From assembly GCF_029892155.1 (NCBI RefSeq), contig NZ_JARZAG010000047.1, forward strand, positions 1 to 35,507: DNA of 35,507 nucleotides. Reading direction: 5' to 3'. Source of the DNA: Kitasatospora sp. GAS204B (GTDB taxonomy: Bacteria > Actinomycetota > Actinomycetes > Streptomycetales > Streptomycetaceae). The translations under genes were made by a program, and so were the position numbers. Shown one piece after another: positions 24,750-33,039 of this stretch. Under the pieces are notes generated by a model. The model did not search any database. It was not told the DNA's origin and saw only the letters and a program-made list of their open reading frames with translations. How positions within the stretch are numbered: the first letter of the stretch is position 1; every line of letters starts with the position of its first letter.

Positions 24750-25553
24750 TCAGCCCTTGGTAGCGGTCACCGAGTTGAGCACCACGTCGGCGTTCGGCGC
24801 ACCGTCCCCGGTACCGCCCTGGACCCCGCCGGCGGCGATGTTGTTCAGCACGTCCAGGCCGCCGGTGATCTTGCCGAACGGGGTGTAGCTGGGCGGCAGC
24901 TGGGTGTCCTTGTAGACCAGGAAGAACTGGCTGCCGTTGGTGTTCGCGCCGGAGTTGGCCATCGCCACGGTGCCGGCGGGGTAGGTCGCGCCGGTCAGGT
25001 TCTCGTCGGTGAACGAGTAGCCGGGGGTGCCGCTGCCGGTGCCGGTCGGGTCGCCGCACTGCAGCACGTAGATGCTGGAGGTGGTCAGCCGGTGGCACTT
25101 GGTGTGGTCGAAGTAGTTCTGACCCGCCAGGAAGACGAAGGAGTTGACCGTGTGCGGGGCCTTCGACGGGTCCAGCTGGAGGGTCACCGCGCCGCAGCTG
25201 GTGTTCATCGTGACGTTGTACTTGGCGGTGGCGTCGACGGCCATGGCCGGCTCGGTCTTCCACTGCTTGCCGTTCGGCTGGCCGGGCGACGGCGCGGTGC
25301 AGCCCTTGACGGCCACCGGGTTGGGCGTCGCGGCCTGGTTCGGCGCGGCGTTCGCCGTGTCGGTCTTCTTGCTGTCGGACTTGAAGGCGCCACCGGCCCA
25401 GGCACCGCCGCCCGCCAGGACCACCACCGCCAGCGCGGCGCCGAGCACGGCGTTGCGGCGCTTGGCCTTGGACGCGGCCTCGGCGCGGGCCGTCTGCTGC
25501 CGCTCGTACTTCTCGCGGGCGAGCTGCCGCCGCCGCTGTTCGCTGCTGACCAC
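24750..25553 (-). CDS. Membrane-anchored cyclophilin-type peptidyl-prolyl isomerase
   Basis: Catalyses cis-trans isomerisation of proline bonds, probably on secreted proteins outside the membrane. The 267 residues begin with a basic cytoplasmic N-terminus (SSEQRRRQLAREKYERQQ), a membrane anchor at about 35-55, an Asn/Pro/Ala linker, then the cyclophilin domain. The domain shows NTSCGAVTLQLD, the FxGQ-region replacement YVLQCGDPTGTG, GTVAMANSGANTNGSQFF and FGKI. The start is the GTG at 25551-25553 with GAGGAG nine bases upstream; this MVSSEQRRRQ start matches related streptomycete proteins. Two cysteines in the domain could form a disulfide. It is next to relA-DUF349 as in other streptomycetes. 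Confidence 0.93.
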   Translation of the reverse strand: MVSSEQRRRQLAREKYERQQTARAEAASKAKRRNAVLGAALAVVVLAGGGAWAGGAFKSDSKKTDTANAAPNQAATPNPVAVKGCTAPSPGQPNGKQWKTEPAMAVDATAKYNVTMNTSCGAVTLQLDPSKAPHTVNSFVFLAGQNYFDHTKCHRLTTSSIYVLQCGDPTGTGSGTPGYSFTDENLTGATYPAGTVAMANSGANTNGSQFFLVYKDTQLPPSYTPFGKITGGLDVLNNIAAGGVQGGTGDGAPNADVVLNSVTATKG

Positions 25554-25622
25554 CGGCCGGGTCTCCTCAATCGCACTGTCGTGGACATGTGTCCGGCGGA
25601 TCATCGCATCCACCGGCCGCCA

Positions 25623-25628
25623 AGTGTA
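25623..25628 (-). promoter_or_regulatory. -10 box TACACT of the cyclophilin gene
   Basis: TACACT on the minus strand, about 70 bases before the GTG at 25553. No -35 assigned. Confidence 0.4.
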
Positions 25629-25705
25629 GGGACCTCGTCGGTAAGTACGCGGTGAACCGGCCCGCCACCGCGGTATCGGGTTCGCTACGGCGGGCGTACC
25701 GCCGG

Positions 25706-25711
25706 TAGGCT
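25706..25711 (+). promoter_or_regulatory. -10 box TAGGCT of the MBL-hisS-aspS operon
   Basis: TAGGCT 56 bases before the GTG at 25768; TTCGCT at 25681-25686 is a weak -35 with a 19-base spacer. Divergent from the cyclophilin promoter. Confidence 0.5.
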
Positions 25712-25767
25712 GCACCCCAGACTTTCCGTGTTCAAGAGCGCTCGCCGACCAGCTGAGAAGGACTGCC

Positions 25768-26475
25768 GTGTTCATCGCCGGATTTCCCGCCGGAGCCTGG
25801 GGCACCAACTGCTACCTGGTCGCCCCGGCCGCCGGTGAGGAGTGCGTGATCGTCGACCCGGGGATGGACGCCACCGAGGGGGTCGAGGCGATGATCCGCG
25901 AGCACCGGCTGAAGCCGGTCGCGGTGGTGCTCACCCACGGCCACATCGACCACGTGGCCTCGGTGATGCCGATCTGCGGCGCCAAGGGCGTGCCGGCCTG
26001 GATCCACCCCGACGACCGGTTCATGCTGACCGACCCGGAGAAGGCGCTCGGCCGCTCGCTCGGCCAGCAGATCATGGGCGAGCTGACCATCGGCGAGCCG
26101 GACGACCTGCGCGAGTTGACCGACGGCTCGGTGCTGGAGCTGGCCGGGCTGAAGCTCACCGTCGACCACGCGCCCGGCCATACCAAGGGGTCGGTGACGT
26201 TCCGGACGCCCGCCGATGAAGAGATCCCGCCGGTGCTCTTCTCGGGCGACCTGCTCTTCGCCGGCTCCATCGGGCGCACGGACCTGCCCGGCGGCGACCA
26301 CGGCGCGATCATGCGCTCGCTGGCCCGGGTCTGCCTGCCCCTCGACGACGCCACCGTGGTCCTGTCCGGCCACGGCACCCAGACCACCATCGGCCGCGAG
26401 CGCGCCACCAACCCCTACCTCAGGCAAGCGGGCGGGGCGGCTGACGCTCCCGCAGCCGTGCGACGAGGAATGTGA
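25768..26475 (+). CDS. Metallo-beta-lactamase-fold hydrolase (glyoxalase II-like)
   Basis: A 235-residue MBL-fold protein with the zinc motif T-H57-G-H59-I-D61-H62, a later H in DHAPGHTKGS, D in FSGDLLFAGSIGRTD and the final H in LSGHGTQTTIG. This set is typical of small glyoxalase II-like thioesterases that use two metals. The substrate is unknown. The GTG at 25768 has GAGAAGGA five bases upstream. It is the first gene before hisS and aspS, overlapping the first possible hisS start, which is a conserved arrangement in actinobacteria; a link to tRNA synthetases is not established. Confidence 0.9.
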   Translation: MFIAGFPAGAWGTNCYLVAPAAGEECVIVDPGMDATEGVEAMIREHRLKPVAVVLTHGHIDHVASVMPICGAKGVPAWIHPDDRFMLTDPEKALGRSLGQQIMGELTIGEPDDLRELTDGSVLELAGLKLTVDHAPGHTKGSVTFRTPADEEIPPVLFSGDLLFAGSIGRTDLPGGDHGAIMRSLARVCLPLDDATVVLSGHGTQTTIGRERATNPYLRQAGGAADAPAAVRRGM

Positions 26476-26486
26476 CGGAAGACCAG

Positions 26487-27749
26487 TTGAGCACCTTCAC
26501 CGCCCCCAAGGGCACCTACGACCTGCTGCCGCCCAGCTCCGCGACCTTCCTGGCGGTCCGTCAGGCACTGGCCGCCCCGCTGCGCCGGGCCGGCTACGGC
26601 TACATCGAGACGCCCGTCTTCGAGGACGTCAAGCTCTTCTCCCGCGGTGTCGGCGAGTCCACCGACATCGTCACCAAGGAGATGTTCACCCTCACCCAGC
26701 GCGGTAAGGAAGAGCTCGCACTGCGCCCCGAGGGCACCGCCTCGGTGGTCCGCGCGGTGCTGGAGGCCAACCTGCACAAGGCCGGCAACCTGCCGGTCAA
26801 GGTCTGGTACTCGGGCAACTTCTACCGCTACGAGCGTCCGCAGAAGGGCCGGTACCGCCAGTTCTCGCAGGTCGGCGCCGAGGCGCTGGGCGCCGAGGAC
26901 CCGGCGCTGGACGCCGAGCTGATCATCCTGGCCGACGACGCCTTCCGCTCGCTGGGTCTCACCGACTACCGGCTGCTGCTCAACAGCCTGGGCGACAAGC
27001 AGTGCCGCCCGGTCTACCGGGCCGCGCTGCAGGAGTTCCTGGCCGGCCTGGAGCTGGACGAGGACACCCGCCGCCGGGCCGAGATCAACCCGCTGCGGGT
27101 GCTGGACGACAAGCGTGAGGCCGTGCAGGCCCAGCTGGTCGGCGCACCGCTGCTGCGCGACTACCTGTGCGAGGACTGCAAGGCCTACGACGAGCAGGTC
27201 CGCGCACTGCTGACCGCCGCCGGGGTGGCCTTCGTCGACGACCCCAAGCTGGTCCGCGGCCTGGACTACTACACCCGCACCACCTTCGAGTTCGTGCACG
27301 ACGGCCTGGGCGCGCAGTCCGCGATCGGCGGCGGCGGCCGCTACGACGGGCTCTCCGAGATGCTCGGCGGCCCGGCGCTGCCCTCGGTCGGCTGGGGCCT
27401 GGGCGTGGACCGGATCTACCTCGCGCTGCAGGCCGAGGGCGTCGTCCTCGACCTGCCCGCGACCACCTCGGTCTACGCGGTCGCGCTCGGCGAGGAGGCC
27501 AAGAACGTGCTGTTCGCCAAGGTCACCGAGCTTCGCCGGGCCGGCGTCGCCACCGATCTCGCCTTCGGCGTCAAGGGCATCAAGAACGCGATGAAGTCCG
27601 CCGACCGCTCCGGGGCCCGCTTCGCCCTGGTCGCCGGTGACCGTGATCTCGCCGAGGGAGTGGTCCAGTTGAAGGACCTGACCACCGGCGAGCAGAACCC
27701 GGTCGCACTCGAAGCACTCGTCACCACCCTGAAGGAGAAGCAGCTGTGA
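26487..27749 (+). CDS. hisS: Histidyl-tRNA synthetase
   Basis: Class II synthetase that charges tRNA-His. The 420-residue protein has STFTAPKGTYDLLPP, motif 2 (YRYERPQKGRYRQFSQVGAE), the histidine-binding loops LVRGLDYYTRTTFEF and GGGGRYDGL, motif 3 (GWGLGVDRIYLAL) and the C-terminal anticodon-binding domain. The start is judged to be the TTG at 26487 (MSTF), with GGAAGA four bases upstream and a matching N-terminus in related streptomycetes. The alternative GTG at 26472, overlapping the MBL stop, has GAGGAA only one base away and adds five residues. The stop overlaps aspS as GTGA. Confidence 0.95.
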   Translation: MSTFTAPKGTYDLLPPSSATFLAVRQALAAPLRRAGYGYIETPVFEDVKLFSRGVGESTDIVTKEMFTLTQRGKEELALRPEGTASVVRAVLEANLHKAGNLPVKVWYSGNFYRYERPQKGRYRQFSQVGAEALGAEDPALDAELIILADDAFRSLGLTDYRLLLNSLGDKQCRPVYRAALQEFLAGLELDEDTRRRAEINPLRVLDDKREAVQAQLVGAPLLRDYLCEDCKAYDEQVRALLTAAGVAFVDDPKLVRGLDYYTRTTFEFVHDGLGAQSAIGGGGRYDGLSEMLGGPALPSVGWGLGVDRIYLALQAEGVVLDLPATTSVYAVALGEEAKNVLFAKVTELRRAGVATDLAFGVKGIKNAMKSADRSGARFALVAGDRDLAEGVVQLKDLTTGEQNPVALEALVTTLKEKQL

Positions 27750-29536
27750 TCCGCACGCACGACGCGGGCACGCTCCGCGCGGAGCACGCCGGAGCGACCG
27801 TCACCCTGGCCGGCTGGGTTGCCCGCCGCCGCGACCACGGCGGGGTGGCGTTCATCGACCTGCGCGATGCCTCCGGCACCGTGCAGGTCGTGGTCCGCGA
27901 TCTGGACTCCGTGCACGGCCTGCGCGCCGAGTACTGCGTCAAGGTGGTCGGCGAGGTCCGGGTCCGCCCCGAGGGCAACGAGAACGCGGAGATCCCGACC
28001 GGCGCGGTCGAGGTCGTGGTCAGCGCGATCGAGGTGCTCTCCGAGGCCGCGCCGCTGCCGTTCCAGGTCGCCGAGTACGAGCCGGGCACGGTCAACGAGG
28101 AGGTCCGGCTGCGTTACCGCTACCTGGACCTGCGCCGTGAGGGCCCGGCCCGCGCGCTGCGGCTGCGTTCCAAGGTCAGCAACATCATCCGCCGGGTGAT
28201 GGAGGAGAACGACTTCCTCGACATCGAGACGCCGTACCTGACCCGCTCCACCCCCGAGGGCGCCCGCGACTTCCTGGTCCCGGTCCGCCTGCAGCCCGGT
28301 CACTGGTACGCGCTGCCGCAGTCGCCCCAGCTCTTCAAGCAGCTGCTGATGGTGGCCGGCATGGAGCGCTACTACCAGATCGCCCGCTGCTTCCGCGACG
28401 AGGACTTCCGCGCCGACCGGCAGCCGGAGTTCACCCAGCTGGACGTCGAGGCCTCGTTCGTCGACCAGGAGGACGTCCTGGCCCTCGGCGAGAAGATCAT
28501 CGCTGCGGTCTGGCGCGAGGTGCACGGCTACCAGATCCCGAACCCGCTGCCGCGGATGACCTACGCGGACGCGATGGGCCGCTACGGCTCGGACAAGCCG
28601 GACGTCCGCTTCGGCCAGGAACTGACCGACCTGACCGAGTACTTCAAGGGCACCGAGTTCCGGGTCTTCCAGGCCCCGTACGTCGGCGCGGTGGTCATGC
28701 CCGGCGGCGCCTCGCAGCCGCGCAAGGCGCTGGACGCCTGGCAGGACTGGGCCAAGGCGCGCGGCGCCCGGGGCCTGGCCTACGTGGTCATCGACGCCGA
28801 GACCGGCGAGCTGCGCGGCCCGGTGGCCAAGAACCTCTCCGCCGAGCACCTGGCGGGCCTGGCGGCCGCGGCGGGCGCCAAGAACGGTGACGCGATCTTC
28901 TTCGCGGCCGGCAAGCGGACCCCCTCGCAGGAGCTGCTGGGCGCCGCCCGCCTGGAGATCGGCCGTCGCTGCGAGCTGATCGACGAGTCCCAGTGGGCCT
29001 TCCTCTGGGTCGTGGACTTCCCGATGTTCGAGCCGATCGAGGACGACAAGGGCGAGTTCCAGGGCTGGCACGCGGTGCACCACCCGTTCACCGCGCCCAC
29101 CGCCGAGTCGCTGGCCACCTTCGACACCGACCCGGGCAGCGCCCTGTCCAACGCCTACGACCTGGTGCTCAACGGCTCGGAGCTGGGCGGCGGTTCGATC
29201 CGTATCCACCAGCGCGAGGTGCAGCAGCGGGCGTTCGACGCGATCGGGCTCTCCGAGGAGGAGGCCACCTCGCAGTTCGGCTTCCTGCTCGACGCCTTCA
29301 ACTACGGCCCGCCGCCGCACGGTGGCATCGCGCTGGGCCTGGACCGGGTGGTCAGCCTGCTCGGCGGCTACGACACCATCCGCGACGTCATCGCCTTCCC
29401 GAAGACGTCCAACGGCGGCGACCCGCTGACCGGCGCGCCGACCCCGATCACCCCGGCGCAGCGCCGCGAGGCGGGCGTCGACGCGCAGCCCAAGCTGAAG
29501 GACGAGACCAAGTCGGAGGCTCCGCAGGAGTCCTGA
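27746..29536 (+). CDS. aspS: Aspartyl-tRNA synthetase, probably non-discriminating
   Basis: Class II synthetase of the bacterial AspRS type. The 596 residues contain the OB-fold anticodon domain (WVARRRDHGGVAFIDLRD), motif 1 region (IRRVMEENDFLDIETPYLTRSTPEGARDF, shown here only as its position near 145-175), motif 2 (YQIARCFRDEDFRADRQPEFTQLD region near 212), the GAD insertion and motif 3 (GIALGLDRVV). Residue 31 is His in RRDH31GG; enzymes specific for tRNA-Asp have Leu there, while His is found in enzymes that also charge tRNA-Asn for later amidation by GatCAB. The GTG at 27746 has AAGGAG upstream within hisS and overlaps its stop. The tail after 560 is polar and variable. Confidence 0.95.
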   Translation: MIRTHDAGTLRAEHAGATVTLAGWVARRRDHGGVAFIDLRDASGTVQVVVRDLDSVHGLRAEYCVKVVGEVRVRPEGNENAEIPTGAVEVVVSAIEVLSEAAPLPFQVAEYEPGTVNEEVRLRYRYLDLRREGPARALRLRSKVSNIIRRVMEENDFLDIETPYLTRSTPEGARDFLVPVRLQPGHWYALPQSPQLFKQLLMVAGMERYYQIARCFRDEDFRADRQPEFTQLDVEASFVDQEDVLALGEKIIAAVWREVHGYQIPNPLPRMTYADAMGRYGSDKPDVRFGQELTDLTEYFKGTEFRVFQAPYVGAVVMPGGASQPRKALDAWQDWAKARGARGLAYVVIDAETGELRGPVAKNLSAEHLAGLAAAAGAKNGDAIFFAAGKRTPSQELLGAARLEIGRRCELIDESQWAFLWVVDFPMFEPIEDDKGEFQGWHAVHHPFTAPTAESLATFDTDPGSALSNAYDLVLNGSELGGGSIRIHQREVQQRAFDAIGLSEEEATSQFGFLLDAFNYGPPPHGGIALGLDRVVSLLGGYDTIRDVIAFPKTSNGGDPLTGAPTPITPAQRREAGVDAQPKLKDETKSEAPQES

Positions 29537-29554
29537 CGTCCCATCAGCGGTAAC

Positions 29555-29588
29555 CTCCGGCCGGTGCGCACTCGCGTACCGGCCGGAG
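29555..29588 (+). terminator. Hairpin terminator after aspS
   Basis: An 11-bp stem (29555-29565 with 29578-29588) and 12-base loop, 19 bases after the aspS stop. Confidence 0.65.
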
Positions 29589-29693
29589 TGCGTCCGGATA
29601 CGTCCCAGCGCCGCGCGTTCATCCGACAAGATCGACCGGACAGGACCTACCGTGAGGGGTCATCAGCAGCGAACCACTCCGGGAGGCGCCACC

Positions 29694-30536
29694 GTGACCG
29701 ACGAGCCCGTCAAGCAGCCCCGTCTTGCCAAGGCGGTCTACGAGAAGGAACTGCTGCGCCTCCAGGAGGAGCTGGTGAAGCTCCAGGAGTGGGTGAGGCT
29801 CGAAGGCGTGCGGCTGGTGGTGGTGTTCGAGGGGCGCGACGCGGCGGGCAAGGGCGGCGCCATCAAGCGGGTGACCGAGTTCCTCAATCCGCGCGTCGCC
29901 CGGATCGCCGCGCTGCCCGCGCCGACCGAGCGGCAGCGCGGGCAGTGGTACTTCCAGCGCTACGTGGAGCAGCTGCCGGCAGCCGGGGAGATCGTGCTGT
30001 TCGACCGCAGCTGGTACAACCGGGCCGGGGTCGAGAAGGTGATGGGGTTCTGCACGGACGAGGAGTACTGGCAGTTCCTGCACCAGTGCCCGACCTTCGA
30101 GCGGATGCTGATCGAGGCGGGCATCGAGCTGCGCAAGTACTGGTTCTCGGTCAGCGACGCCGAGCAGGAGCGCCGCTTCCGGGCCCGGCTGGCCGATCCG
30201 ATGCGCCGCTGGAAGCTCTCCGCGATGGACACCGAGTCGATCAGCCGCTGGGAGGACTACTCACGGGCCAAGGACGAGATGTTCGTCTACACGGACATCC
30301 CGGAGTCGCCGTGGAACGTGGTGGAGAGCGAGGACAAGCGCCGCTCGCGGATCAACATGATCTCCCACCTGCTCTCCACCATCGCCTACCGCGACGTGAC
30401 CAAGCCGCCCGTCTCGCTGCCGCCCCGCCCGGCGTCCAAGGGCTACCAGCGCCCGCCCCGCGATCTGCAGAAGTACGTGCCGGACCACGCGGCGGAGCTG
30501 GAGCGCAAGCACCCGAAGAAGAAGCACCAGAAGTAG
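29694..30536 (+). CDS. ppk2: Polyphosphate kinase 2
   Basis: PPK2 enzymes use polyphosphate to phosphorylate nucleotides, usually making GTP or ATP from the diphosphate. The 280-residue protein is a single PPK2 domain: Walker A G47-RDAAGKGG, the lid segment ALPAPTERQRGQWYFQRYVEQLP, Walker B LFDRSWYNRAGVE, and KYWFSVSDAEQERRFRARL. The length and single domain fit class I, which prefers nucleoside diphosphates; class is inferred. The GTG at 29694 has GGGAGG seven bases upstream; an upstream GTG at 29652 lacks one. It lies alone between aspS and rarA. The C-terminus is basic (KHPKKKHQK). Confidence 0.93.
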   Translation: MTDEPVKQPRLAKAVYEKELLRLQEELVKLQEWVRLEGVRLVVVFEGRDAAGKGGAIKRVTEFLNPRVARIAALPAPTERQRGQWYFQRYVEQLPAAGEIVLFDRSWYNRAGVEKVMGFCTDEEYWQFLHQCPTFERMLIEAGIELRKYWFSVSDAEQERRFRARLADPMRRWKLSAMDTESISRWEDYSRAKDEMFVYTDIPESPWNVVESEDKRRSRINMISHLLSTIAYRDVTKPPVSLPPRPASKGYQRPPRDLQKYVPDHAAELERKHPKKKHQK

Positions 30537-30591
30537 CTCGGGGGGCCGGCGGCCGGACCGGCGCCGCGGCCGGGCTGTCGGCGCGCTCGCA

Positions 30592-30597
30592 TAGGGT
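30592..30597 (+). promoter_or_regulatory. -10 box TAGGGT, leaderless arrangement for rarA
   Basis: TAGGGT ends six bases before the GTG at 30604; the gap GGCGGA is too close to act as a ribosome binding site, so the transcript is probably leaderless. Confidence 0.5.
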
Positions 30598-30603
30598 GGC
30601 GGA

Positions 30604-31953
30604 GTGGACGAACCGGACCTCTTCACCGCCGCCGCCGAGCAGCGCCAGGCCACCGAGCCCGGGCGGGCGCCGCTGGCCGTGCGGATGCGCCCGCGCACGC
30701 TGGACGAGGTGGCGGGTCAGCGCCATCTGCTGGCCGAGGGCTCGCCGCTGCGCCGCCTGGTGTCCGCCGCCAAGGGTCCGGCCGCGACCAGTTCGGTGAT
30801 CCTCTGGGGCCCGCCGGGCACCGGCAAGACGACGCTGGCGCACGTGATCAGCCAGGGCGTCGAGGGGCGGTTCGTCGAGCTCTCGGCGATCACCGCCGGG
30901 GTCAAGGAGGTGCGCGCGGTGATCGAGGGGGCCCGCCGCGCGGTGGGCCTCAGCGGCCGGGAGACGGTGCTCTTCCTCGACGAGATCCACCGCTTCTCCA
31001 AGGCCCAGCAGGACTCCCTGCTGCCGGCCGTCGAGAACCGCTGGGTCACCCTGATCGCCGCCACCACCGAGAACCCGTACTTCTCGGTGATCTCCCCGCT
31101 GCTCTCCCGCTCGCTGCTGCTCACCCTGCAGTCGCTCACCGACGAGGACATCCGCGCCCTGCTGCGCCGCGCGACGGCCGACGAGCGCGGTCTGGCGGGC
31201 CGGGTGACGCTCGGTCAGGAGGCCGAGGACCACCTGGTGCGGCTGGCCGGCGGTGATGCCCGGCGGGCGCTGACCACGCTGGAGGCGGCCGCCGGAGCCG
31301 CGCTGGAGCAGGGCGCCGAGGAGATCACCCTGGCCACCACGGAGACCGCCGTGAACCAGGCCGCCGTGCGCTACGACAAGGACGGCGACCAGCACTACGA
31401 CGTGGCCAGCGCGCTGATCAAGTCGATCCGCGGCAGCGATGTGGACGCCACCCTGCACTACCTGGCCCGGATGATCGAGGCGGGGGAGGACCCGCGGTTC
31501 ATCGCCCGCCGCCTGATGATCTCGGCCAGCGAGGACATCGGCCTGGCCGACCCGACCGCGCTGCCCACCGCCGTCGCGGCCGCCCAGGCGGTGGCGCTGA
31601 TCGGCTTCCCGGAGGCCCGGATCATCCTCTCCCAGGCCGCCATCGCGCTGGCCCTGGCGCCCAAGTCGAACGCCGCCTACCTGGCCATCGACGCCGCCCT
31701 GGCCGATGTCCGCCAGGGCCTGGCCGGCCCGGTCCCGCCGCACCTGCGGGACGGCCACTACGGCGGCGCCGCCAAGCTCGGCCACGGCCAGGGCTACCAG
31801 TACCCGCACGACCTGCCCGGCGGCATCGCCGCCCAGCAGTACGCGCCGGACGCGGTGCACGGCAAGGCGTACTACCAGCCGACCCGGCACGGCGGCGAGG
31901 CCAGGTACGCGGACACCGTGGAGTGGACCAGGGCCCGGCTCAAGGGCGACTGA
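30604..31953 (+). CDS. rarA: Replication-associated recombination protein A (RarA/MgsA AAA+ ATPase)
   Basis: AAA+ clamp-loader-like ATPase that acts at stalled replication forks. The 449 residues contain LAVRMRPRTLDEVAGQRHLL, Walker A GPPGTGKTT (about 69-77), Walker B LFLDEIHRFSK, sensor 1 AATTENPYF, and the C-terminal tetramerisation domain with KSIRGSDVDATLHYLARMIEAG (shared by RarA/WRNIP1) and PHDLPGG. An N-terminal DLF motif (EPDLF, residues 3-7) resembles the clamp- or SSB-binding tip seen in family members. GTG start at 30604. No terminator is visible between it and rpsD. Confidence 0.95.
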   Translation: MDEPDLFTAAAEQRQATEPGRAPLAVRMRPRTLDEVAGQRHLLAEGSPLRRLVSAAKGPAATSSVILWGPPGTGKTTLAHVISQGVEGRFVELSAITAGVKEVRAVIEGARRAVGLSGRETVLFLDEIHRFSKAQQDSLLPAVENRWVTLIAATTENPYFSVISPLLSRSLLLTLQSLTDEDIRALLRRATADERGLAGRVTLGQEAEDHLVRLAGGDARRALTTLEAAAGAALEQGAEEITLATTETAVNQAAVRYDKDGDQHYDVASALIKSIRGSDVDATLHYLARMIEAGEDPRFIARRLMISASEDIGLADPTALPTAVAAAQAVALIGFPEARIILSQAAIALALAPKSNAAYLAIDAALADVRQGLAGPVPPHLRDGHYGGAAKLGHGQGYQYPHDLPGGIAAQQYAPDAVHGKAYYQPTRHGGEARYADTVEWTRARLKGD

Positions 31954-31961
31954 GCGGCGCG

Positions 31962-31967
31962 TATACT
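31962..31967 (+). promoter_or_regulatory. -10 box TATACT of rpsD
   Basis: TATACT, the closest match to a consensus -10 in the window, 277 bases before the rpsD ATG. No clear -35. It predicts a long 5' leader. Confidence 0.65.
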
Positions 31968-31973
31968 CGGTCG

Positions 31974-32244
31974 AAGTGCCTTGTCCCGGGTCCGGCAGCC
32001 TTGCGGCTGACCGGCCGCACCAGCGGGACACCGGCCCGCAGCACCCCTTGTGGGGGCTGCCAGGAGCGTCGCGCACCGTTATCGGTGTCACGTACCCCCA
32101 GCGGGTGCGTGTGCATGCACGTCAGTGCCCGGCCTCGGAGAGCGGCTGATCACCCCTGTGGTGGTTTTTCTCCGGACCGCGAGAGGCGACCTCCGTCAAC
32201 ACCTGGTGAAGCCGTATTCGCACACTGAAAGAGGTAATGGTTCC
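31974..32244 (+). promoter_or_regulatory. Long structured rpsD leader with an internal terminator-like hairpin
   Basis: About 270 nt with several possible hairpins. One is CCGGCAGCC/GGCTGACCGG near 31990-32013. A second is GCAGCACCCC/GGGGGCTGC near 32038-32060, a third CACCG/CGGTG near 32076-32090, and a fourth ATCACC (32149-32154) with GGTGGT (32160-32165) followed directly by TTTT. The last resembles an attenuator. An untested 37-codon frame (32115-32228) lies inside. Ribosomal protein S4 autoregulates through mRNA leaders in E. coli and Bacillus, so a similar role is possible here, but no homologous fold can be shown by eye. Confidence 0.5.
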
Positions 32245-32859
32245 ATGGCGAACCAGAAGCGTCCCAAGGTCAAGATCGCGCGTGCCCTTGGCGTGCCGCT
32301 GACCCCGAAGTCCGTCAAGTACTTCGAGGCCCGCCCGTACCCGCCCGGCCAGCACGGCCGTGGCCGCAAGCAGAACTCGGACTACAAGGTCCGTCTGCTC
32401 GAGAAGCAGCGTCTGCGCGCCCAGTACGACCTGAGCGAGAAGCAGATGGCGCGCGCGTTCGACCGCGCGAAGAAGGTCTCCGGCAAGACCGGTGAGGCCC
32501 TCATCGCGCAGCTCGAGACCCGTCTCGACGCCCTGGTGCTGCGTTCGGGCATTGCCCGCACCATCTACCAGGCCCGTCAGATGGTCGTGCACGGCCACAT
32601 CGAGGTCAACGGCGGCAAGGTCAACAAGCCGTCGTTCCAGATGAAGCCGGGCTACGTCGTCACGGTCAAGACGAAGTCCAAGGAGAAGGTTCCGTTCCAG
32701 GTCGCCCGTGAGGGTGGCTACGCGGGCGAGGGCCAGACCCCGAAGTACCTCGAGGTCAACCTCAAGGCGCTGGCCTTCCGCCTGGACCGCGAGCCGCAGC
32801 GTCGTGAGGTCCCCGTGATCTGCGACGAGCAGCTGGTCGTCGAGTACTACTCGCGCTGA
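32245..32859 (+). CDS. rpsD: 30S ribosomal protein S4 (uS4)
   Basis: Primary 16S rRNA-binding protein that starts assembly of the 30S body. The 204 residues begin MANQKRPKVKIARALGVPL and lack the four N-terminal cysteines of zinc-binding S4, so this is the zinc-independent (C-minus) form. YFEARPYPPGQHGRG and the S4 RNA-binding domain (LDALVLRSGIARTIYQARQ, VVHGHIEVNGGKV) are intact. The ATG at 32245 has GAAAGAGG about 10 bases upstream. It is monocistronic with its own promoter and terminator, away from the alpha operon as in other streptomycetes. Confidence 0.98.
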   Translation: MANQKRPKVKIARALGVPLTPKSVKYFEARPYPPGQHGRGRKQNSDYKVRLLEKQRLRAQYDLSEKQMARAFDRAKKVSGKTGEALIAQLETRLDALVLRSGIARTIYQARQMVVHGHIEVNGGKVNKPSFQMKPGYVVTVKTKSKEKVPFQVAREGGYAGEGQTPKYLEVNLKALAFRLDREPQRREVPVICDEQLVVEYYSR

Positions 32860-32890
32860 CCCGCGAGTCCGGTACCCCGGTATCGGATCT

Positions 32891-32928
32891 GTGGAGCCCC
32901 CACGGCCTTCGGGCCGTGGGGGCTCCAC
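32891..32928 (+). terminator. Hairpin terminator after rpsD with TTCG tetraloop
   Basis: A 17-bp perfect stem (32891-32907 with 32912-32928) closed by the very stable TTCG loop, 31 bases after the stop. No U-tract. Confidence 0.85.
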
Positions 32929-33003
32929 GCGTTCCCGTCCGTTTTCTCCCGGCCGGCCGCGCGGCCAGGCGTTATCCGGTCGGAATCAGGCCGCGTGGCG
33001 CGA

Positions 33004-33009
33004 TAGGGT
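33004..33009 (+). promoter_or_regulatory. -10 box TAGGGT of the DUF948-DUF6167-alaS unit
   Basis: TAGGGT 30 bases before the GTG at 33040. No -35 assigned. Confidence 0.5.
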
Positions 33010-33039
33010 TTCCACTCCGAGGAGTGAAGGGAGCACGCG

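Noticed and set aside
27473..29629. Minus-strand open frame of about 718 codons opposite hisS and aspS
   Set aside because: Spans two proven genes on the other strand and has no recognisable domain.
32115..32228. 37-codon frame in the rpsD leader as a real gene
   Set aside because: No ribosome binding site and no streptomycete-like codon bias; kept only as an alternative within the leader finding.
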